Below, in pieces: positions 6,485-10,813 of a stretch of DNA of 10,813 nucleotides (positions are counted from its first letter, which is position 1; each line of letters begins with the position of its first letter). The notes below the pieces were generated by a model. That model made no database searches. It had not been told where the DNA came from and worked only from the letters and a program-made list of their open reading frames with translations. The translations under genes and the position numbers were made by a program. The DNA is taken from contig CAAAJI010001022.1 of NCBI GenBank assembly GCA_900642245.1, forward strand, positions 1 through 10,813. The letters are read 5' to 3'. Source of the DNA: Fragilaria radians. Taxonomy: Eukaryota; Bacillariophyta; Fragilariophyceae; Fragilariales; Fragilariaceae.

Positions 6485-7076
6485 TCGGATGAAACCTCGA
6501 AGTAATGATGAAAACAATCAGAGAAACAAACATTGAGCTTATGTAATGAGAACGTAGAAGGCTAACAAAAGGAAAAGAAAAGGTATAAAGATCTAGTTAT
6601 AAGAATGGACGAGCGTCACAATGGCAAACAAGACTGCTCTATGTGAGAATTGAGATAGAAAAATTATGTCCTATTTGAAGGAAATTATGAAAAACTACTC
6701 TTGTTTTCTAATCATGAAAGATTGAAGTCTTGACTAACTAATTTTCATTATGATAATATTTATTTAGATCAGTCTTTTATTTATTGTCTTTTGGCTATGT
6801 CAGCTTGACAAATATCTTTTGACTACTCTTTATTTAGAGATAAACATATTAATTATTAATAGGTTCGTGAAACACATGTGATTTATTATCACCTTAATTT
6901 TAGAGACCTTTGATTAGTATTATCTAAAATTTGCAAACGGGAAAAAAATAACAAATGTTATTATTGTCATTTTCTGTTTTTAGATGTGCTAATGTATTTG
7001 ATATCTTTATCATCTAGATTAGCATGTACTAGCAACACTGGACGTCTCCAAATGTTGGTACAAAATAACATCTCTT
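6485..7076. other. Intergenic, nothing recognised
   Basis: The first part (to about 6690) is purine-rich and may continue the decayed stretch before it, with many stops in that frame. The remainder is very AT-rich with no open frame of note. Confidence 0.4.
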
Positions 7077-7103
7077 GAATTAATCTCTTTTAAAGATTAA
7101 TTC
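7077..7103. repeat. Inverted repeat, 10-bp arms
   Basis: GAATTAATCT (7077-7086) and AGATTAATTC (7094-7103) are perfect reverse complements with a 7-nt loop, the longest perfect arms I noticed in the window. No flanking gene end explains it. In such AT-rich DNA a chance origin remains possible. Confidence 0.5.
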
Positions 7104-7223
7104 GGTGTGTTTAACTTAAATCATAAAGTATAATCTTCTTGGATTGTAGAATATAGTAAAAAGACAATCAAGAAACAGGGAAAGAGGATTAGAAAGCTGC
7201 AACTAAACAAAGTTAAATAATAA

Positions 7224-7406
7224 TCATCTCCTACAGCCTTATGGAAGATCAAAGGTGGAACATCAAAACAAGAAGAAACGATTAAAGACATGTTAAGAAG
7301 TTATGAATGGAAGTGTCATGAAACGTTGGAAGGAATAAGGAACGAAATGACATCGATTTCAACGAGAGTGAAAACAATATCTCACGGAATGACGGACGAT
7401 GCAACA
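7224..7406 (+). pseudogene. Short open coding-like stretch, possibly decayed
   Basis: One plus frame is open for 61 codons between stops, without a good start codon. It encodes a charged sequence with ALWKIKGGTSKQEETIK followed by SYEWKCHETLEG. The W and the Y-x-W-x-C pattern is loosely like the post-hinge region of diatom Copia-type Gag, but this is a weak impression. The stop is TAA at 7407-7409. Neighbouring sequence to about 8300 is also purine-rich with short interrupted frames, for example 7787-7888, which encodes IIGKLKGVHPPSKKAAATLQ. Confidence 0.2.
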
Positions 7407-7409
7407 TAA

Positions 7410-8313
7410 ATGAATTATGTTATGTAGACCGCGTAAAGCAATAAAGAGGAATGGAAAAGAATTAGGATTTAAATGTGAAGGATGTCATCTCAAATTAAAT
7501 GGAATCGAGAAGTGTAGTTGACTGGAAAGAAAATACCTAAGGAAAACATCATTTAATAATCCGCCTCAGATCAAGGTGATAGAATAAGGGACTCGTACAC
7601 ACAGTCTGAAGAGCAAATCAACAATGCTAGTGTATCAGATATTCTGTGTTGTGTCATTCCCCCAAAGCACACTAATAAGTTTTGACACATGCATCCATTT
7701 TGCAGGGTATTAGTGAAAAACACCAGCAAGACTTAGCTATGGTCATTAGTCAACAAGAAAAAATCGAATTAATATGGTATCAGGAGTGGAATCCAAACAA
7801 ATGAAATTCAAATTATTGGAAAATTGAAAGGAGTACATCCTCCATCTAAAAAAGCAGCAGCGACACTACAAGATTTCTCAGAATTTGCATAAGGTTGAGA
7901 ATTTAGTACAAAACAAGAAGAGAACAAATGGTCCATGTCTCTGTCATAAAATAGCGCTCTTGATTGATTAACTACATATCAAAACTTAAATCAAAAAGAT
8001 CGCTGTCTTGGAAGGAAAACTGTAAAGGATCTGAGTGGGTTAAAGTAATTATGAATCAATAGAATACAACAAGACACAATATGCGACTCTGTAAGTACAA
8101 AACAGGTATTACAAGGATAGTAAGTGCACTAAAGTGTATAAGGAACAATGGAAGTAAGTCAATTGTAGAAAAAATCAATCAAATTGCAGTCCTCAAATCC
8201 TGCGGTAAGAAGGCAGCAAATTTAAAGATTAAGGAAATGATTAGAATGAAATGGAAACAAATGTTTTACAATATGTCTAGTTATACCGAAAGCATCTGAA
8301 GATAAATGAATCA
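7410..8313. other. Purine-rich intergenic sequence, no intact gene
   Basis: This stretch contains several short plus-strand frames interrupted by stops and frame changes, and a 72-codon ATG frame at 8081-8299 rich in Lys and Ile with no recognised motif. A CATTTTGCAG sequence at about 7697-7706 resembles a splice acceptor, and GTAAGT occurs several times after 8080, so a decayed or unrecognised multi-exon gene cannot be excluded. Confidence 0.35.
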
Positions 8314-8335
8314 ATGTTCCAAGCCTGAAGCACAT

Positions 8336-8452
8336 ATCAAACATTTTCGAAACATTATTGAACATTCGAAACACATGTATTTTTATTCGCTGACACATGA
8401 TCTAAATGCCGGCAGCATATCACGACTCGATCGACTGGAGCGCGAATTCGGG
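8336..8452 (+). promoter_or_regulatory. Conserved upstream block of RING copy 2
   Basis: Counterpart of 2165-2270, with the same ordered elements: ACACATGTATTTT, GCTGACA, GCCGGC and the GC-rich element (8432-8452). It ends 74 nt before the ATG, against 42 nt in copy 1, so the leader differs by an insertion or deletion of about 32 nt. A 5-codon upstream ORF (ATG at 8470, TGA at 8485-8487) sits in that extra leader. Confidence 0.5.
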
Positions 8453-8526
8453 ACTGTTCTTGTACAGTAATGAAGAATGTGTGTTGACCCGAACATTGCA
8501 AGTATTAGCAACACTCTTTTGGAAAG

Positions 8527-9642
8527 ATGGACCAACAAAAACCAGCGTCGAATGATCTCGCTGCGAATCTTTTGAGCAATCCAGGCCTCTTGTTTATGAG
8601 TGCTATCGCGTTGTTGCTTTTGATACTAATCTTGTATCGGAGTCTTGGCGAGTTGTTGTATCGAGTGTGTGGAGTAGATATCTTACCGTTCATGTCCAAG
8701 GACAACCGAGAAAATGGATCTCAGCAGGCCAGCGAAGGAATTTCTAGAAATCAATCGCAGGATCAAGGACAAGGACAAGATGATTTGGTGGCCTACAAGA
8801 GCTCCGAAGATCTGAAACAAGAGCGACGTGAAAAATACTTGAAATTTTTGTCACCGTATAGCAAGGTAAAGATCCTGTACAGAACTGAAGTATTGCACGT
8901 CATTGAATTCTAATACATTACTTTCAAAATCTCGATTCTACAGGTGATTCAGGAATCAGATGTTTATTATGGAATTGAAAAACCTTCGAAGGGCTCACAA
9001 CGTTTCATGCCATTGGATCGTCTTAGCTTCCGTAGCAACACAGATTATTCTTCCAAGGATGATCATGCCAGCAATGGTGAGATGGCTGATAAGACGCGTC
9101 GTGCTTCCGACTGTTGTACAATCGATTCGAGACATCAATGCTGGATCAAGGTTCGCTCTCCTTCGTTGTTCAAGGGAGCACAATATGTAGAAGGATATTG
9201 TTCGATATGTCTGTTGGAGATTGAAGTTGGTGATATTATGGTCCAATCCACACGAAAGGTTTGTCATCATATTTTTCATCACGAATGTGCCCTAACTTGG
9301 TTATCAACTGGAAAGAAGCGTTGTCCCGTCTGTCGTAATTTTTTTGTACCTGGATCCCGAGTTGACGATCAGGATGTCATACGACACAACGAGGATGATT
9401 TGGAGGCTGTTTCATTCGATAGAAGATCCCAATATTCTCTTCCAAATAGCAATATCCTAGACGACCCGTTACATGTTTCCAGGAAATCTAGCCTGTCCAT
9501 GTCTTCGAAAGGAATAAATCAAGATTTGGAACAACCAACTTGTGATGTCAGCAAGGATGCTTTCGAGCATACAGCAGAAATCCAAATTACCAAGGAAAGG
9601 AGTCTCCGAGGAAAGGGACTTAGCCAAATCCATCCACTTTAA
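8527..9642 (+). CDS. Membrane-anchored RING-H2 protein, probable E3 ubiquitin ligase (RING copy 2), two exons
   Basis: Exons are 8527-8865 and 8944-9642, joined in phase 0, giving 345 residues. One transmembrane segment (20-40) is followed by a Gln/Asp/Gly-rich linker longer than in copy 1, then LKQERREKYLKFLSPYSK (96-113) at the splice junction. The RING-H2 ligands are C199, C202, C220, H222, H225, C228, C240 and C243, with Trp at 232. Exon 2 products of the two copies are about 90% identical, and a block of 94 residues spanning the RING is fully identical. Differences concentrate in the N-terminus, membrane segment, linker and Ser-rich tail. The role is inferred as for copy 1: E2-binding ubiquitin ligase on a membrane of unknown identity. 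All zinc ligands, splice sites, start and stop (TAA) are intact, so nothing suggests a pseudogene. The overlapping upstream ATG of copy 1 is absent here. Confidence 0.9.
8866..8943 (+). other. Intron of RING copy 2 (78 nt, phase 0)
   Basis: The donor is AAG|GTAAAG and the acceptor CTACAG|GTG, with a branch-like CTAATAC about 34 nt before the acceptor. The length is a multiple of three, but an in-frame TAA at 8911-8913 means a retained intron would give a 128-residue product with the membrane segment and no RING. Confidence 0.88.
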
Positions 9643-9648
9643 ATTCTG

Positions 9649-9885
9649 AATCTCTGATAGCCAAGTATCTTTGCAAGTTTCTTGCGCCTGTTATGTCTCC
9701 TATTATCGTTTCACCTTGAAACGAATTTCCATTCCATCACAATACCTAGAATATGCGTAAGGTGGTTGAGTCAAAATTTGAATTGTATGCAAGTTGCCAA
9801 TACCAACAAATTTCAAAATATAAGCATGCGTGTATCTTTCATTACTATGTAATTGGCTGCTTGTTGTAGCATACCGTCAACGCTC
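9649..9885 (+). repeat. 237-nt tandem unit 1 in the 3' flank of RING copy 2
   Basis: Starts with AATCTCTG a few bases after the stop and ends at CAACGCTC. It is followed directly by a second copy. The first ~75 nt are nearly identical to unit 2 (two mismatches over about 72 nt from 9659); the rest is more diverged, with gaps. Confidence 0.8.
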
Positions 9886-10095
9886 AATCTCTGCTAGCCA
9901 AGTATCTTTGCAAGTTTCTTGCGCCTGTTATGTCTCATATTATCGTTTCACCTTGAAAGGAATTTCCATGCTATCCCTAAGTTTGGAATTTTACCTTAAG
10001 TGGATTAAGTCAAGTATTAACGAGCATCCTTTTATCTTTCATTACTATGGAATTGGCTGCGTATTGTCATCTTTTCTAGCATAATGTCAGATATC
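9886..10095 (+). repeat. Tandem unit 2 in the 3' flank of RING copy 2
   Basis: Direct repeat of 9649-9885, offset by exactly 237 nt at the start, shorter because of internal deletions. Its right end, not that of unit 1, continues into the sequence shared with the flank of copy 1, which fits duplication of the left part in the copy 2 lineage. The small plus-strand frames here (9830-10084, 10112-10354) have no coding character. Confidence 0.75.
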
Positions 10096-10350
10096 AGTTT
10101 TTTGTAGATTCTTGAATCCCTTTGTAATCCAATGTCTTGAAATTCAAATCACAAATCTTGAGTTTCTTCTTTCCATCCTGAAAATTGTAAGCCAAAAACT
10201 GCTATCCCTCCTAATTTGTATATTGGAATATATATCACTTTCCGGGCTTATGTATCTTTTTCTTTATAACAATTTGAAGAAGATCCTTCTGTCAGATTGT
10301 TACAATGGTACAATGACAATCTGCTTTGTCCATTTGACATCCCGTTTCAA

Positions 10351-10813
10351 ATGACCAAGATTTTCTATGTTTTATTTTCCCCAAGTTTACAAACTTATAG
10401 ATTGCATGTGCTTTACAACCGTTGCTGTATTTTCCTTCATAGTAATGTCCTTTCTTCATCAAAATGACAAGAAATATGGTAATAAAAAAATATACTTACT
10501 GCTCTATGCTGAGTTGCACAAAGTGAAATTATGATCTATTTTATCTCTTTTTGACTAAAATTGATCTCATTTGCGCCACATCACCCTCTTGTGAAGGTCA
10601 CTCTTATTCACTCTTCATCACCCCCTTGTGAAGGTGTCGCGTCACTCCTTCAGATGCATGCGCTCACTTTCTGGTGAATCTTGATTGGGATATGAGCTTA
10701 TTCTCTCAAAATCCTTCTTAAAACTATCTTTAGTTTTTAGTCATCTTTAATATAAATAAAAGTGGATGGTTAATGCAAACCCAGATGTGTAAATACATAG
10801 ACTATATAGATCC
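10351..10813. other. Intergenic right end, no gene recognised
   Basis: AT-rich sequence after the duplication fades. Apart from the short direct repeat at 10579-10636 I see no gene, RNA or clear promoter. A gene starting beyond the window edge cannot be excluded. Confidence 0.5.
10579..10636. repeat. Short direct repeat, two units, 37-nt period
   Basis: CATCACCCTCTTGTGAAGGT (from 10579) recurs from 10616 with one T-to-C change. CACTC follows both units nearby. Each unit also has weak internal dyad symmetry (CACC...GGTG in the second). Confidence 0.6.

Larger units (their letters stand above)
8314..10350 (+). repeat. Gene-sized direct duplication, copy 2
   Basis: Colinear with 2119-3836. It is about 320 nt longer, mainly because of extra leader sequence before the ATG, a ~52-nt segment just after the stop and a 237-nt tandem duplication in the 3' flank. 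The right edge fades at TTTCAA (10350). Confidence 0.8.

Noticed and set aside
5795..7050. Exact 12-mer TGGACGTCTCCA at 5795-5806 and 7039-7050
   Set aside because: Flanks are unrelated, and a repeated 12-mer is expected by chance in a window this long.
8081..8299. 72-codon plus frame just before the RING copy 2 block
   Set aside because: Lys/Ile-rich with no recognised motif; its 3' end is next to the duplication edge but it has no counterpart before copy 1.
9830..10354. Two 80-84-codon plus frames in the 3' flank of RING copy 2
   Set aside because: They lie in duplicated non-coding DNA and have no equivalent open frame in the flank of copy 1.
1..10813. CRISPR arrays, rRNA, bacterial operons, intact transposase or reverse transcriptase
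   Set aside because: None seen; the spliceosomal introns and gene spacing show eukaryotic nuclear DNA.

Overview
The window reads as nuclear DNA of a eukaryote, most likely a diatom or another stramenopile. Genes are sparse in AT-rich DNA. The RING-finger genes are each split by one short GT-AG intron (78 and 80 nt). A mitochondrial-type ribosomal L12 gene carries a long presequence, and a decayed stretch resembles diatom Copia-type Gag. The phylum is inferred from these family resemblances and not from any marker gene.

Layout. (1) 83-1087, minus strand: bL12m, the nucleus-encoded L7/L12 stalk protein of the mitochondrial ribosome. Its presequence holds a possible unrecognised in-frame intron at 863-931. 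(2) 1088-2118: the divergent intergenic region, containing one copy of a diverged ~150-nt repeat. (3) 2119-3836: the first copy of a gene-sized duplication. It includes conserved upstream DNA, a two-exon membrane-anchored RING-H2 gene (RING copy 1, 2313-3394) and a homologous 3' flank. (4) 3837-8313: about 4.5 kb without a convincing intact gene. It holds the second copy of the ~150-nt repeat, an unrecognised minus-strand ORF, a probable decayed Copia-type Gag fragment, two purine-rich decayed coding-like stretches and several perfect hairpins. (5) 8314-10350: the second copy of the duplication, with RING copy 2 (8527-9642) and a 3' flank that has itself undergone a 237-nt tandem duplication. 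(6) 10351-10813: AT-rich, no gene seen, with a short two-unit repeat.

Function. The two RING genes are direct, same-strand paralogues about 6.2 kb apart. Each predicts a protein with one N-terminal transmembrane segment and a canonical C3H2C3 RING, so a membrane-bound E3 ubiquitin ligase is the natural inference. Across a 94-residue block containing the RING, the two copies differ by 11 nucleotides, all synonymous. Both copies have therefore been kept as functional proteins since duplication. bL12m has no visible functional link to them.

I found no convincing previously undescribed multi-gene system. The points most worth a second look are the selection pattern and isoform potential of the RING pair, the possible hidden intron in bL12m, and the fossil coding DNA between the two RING copies.
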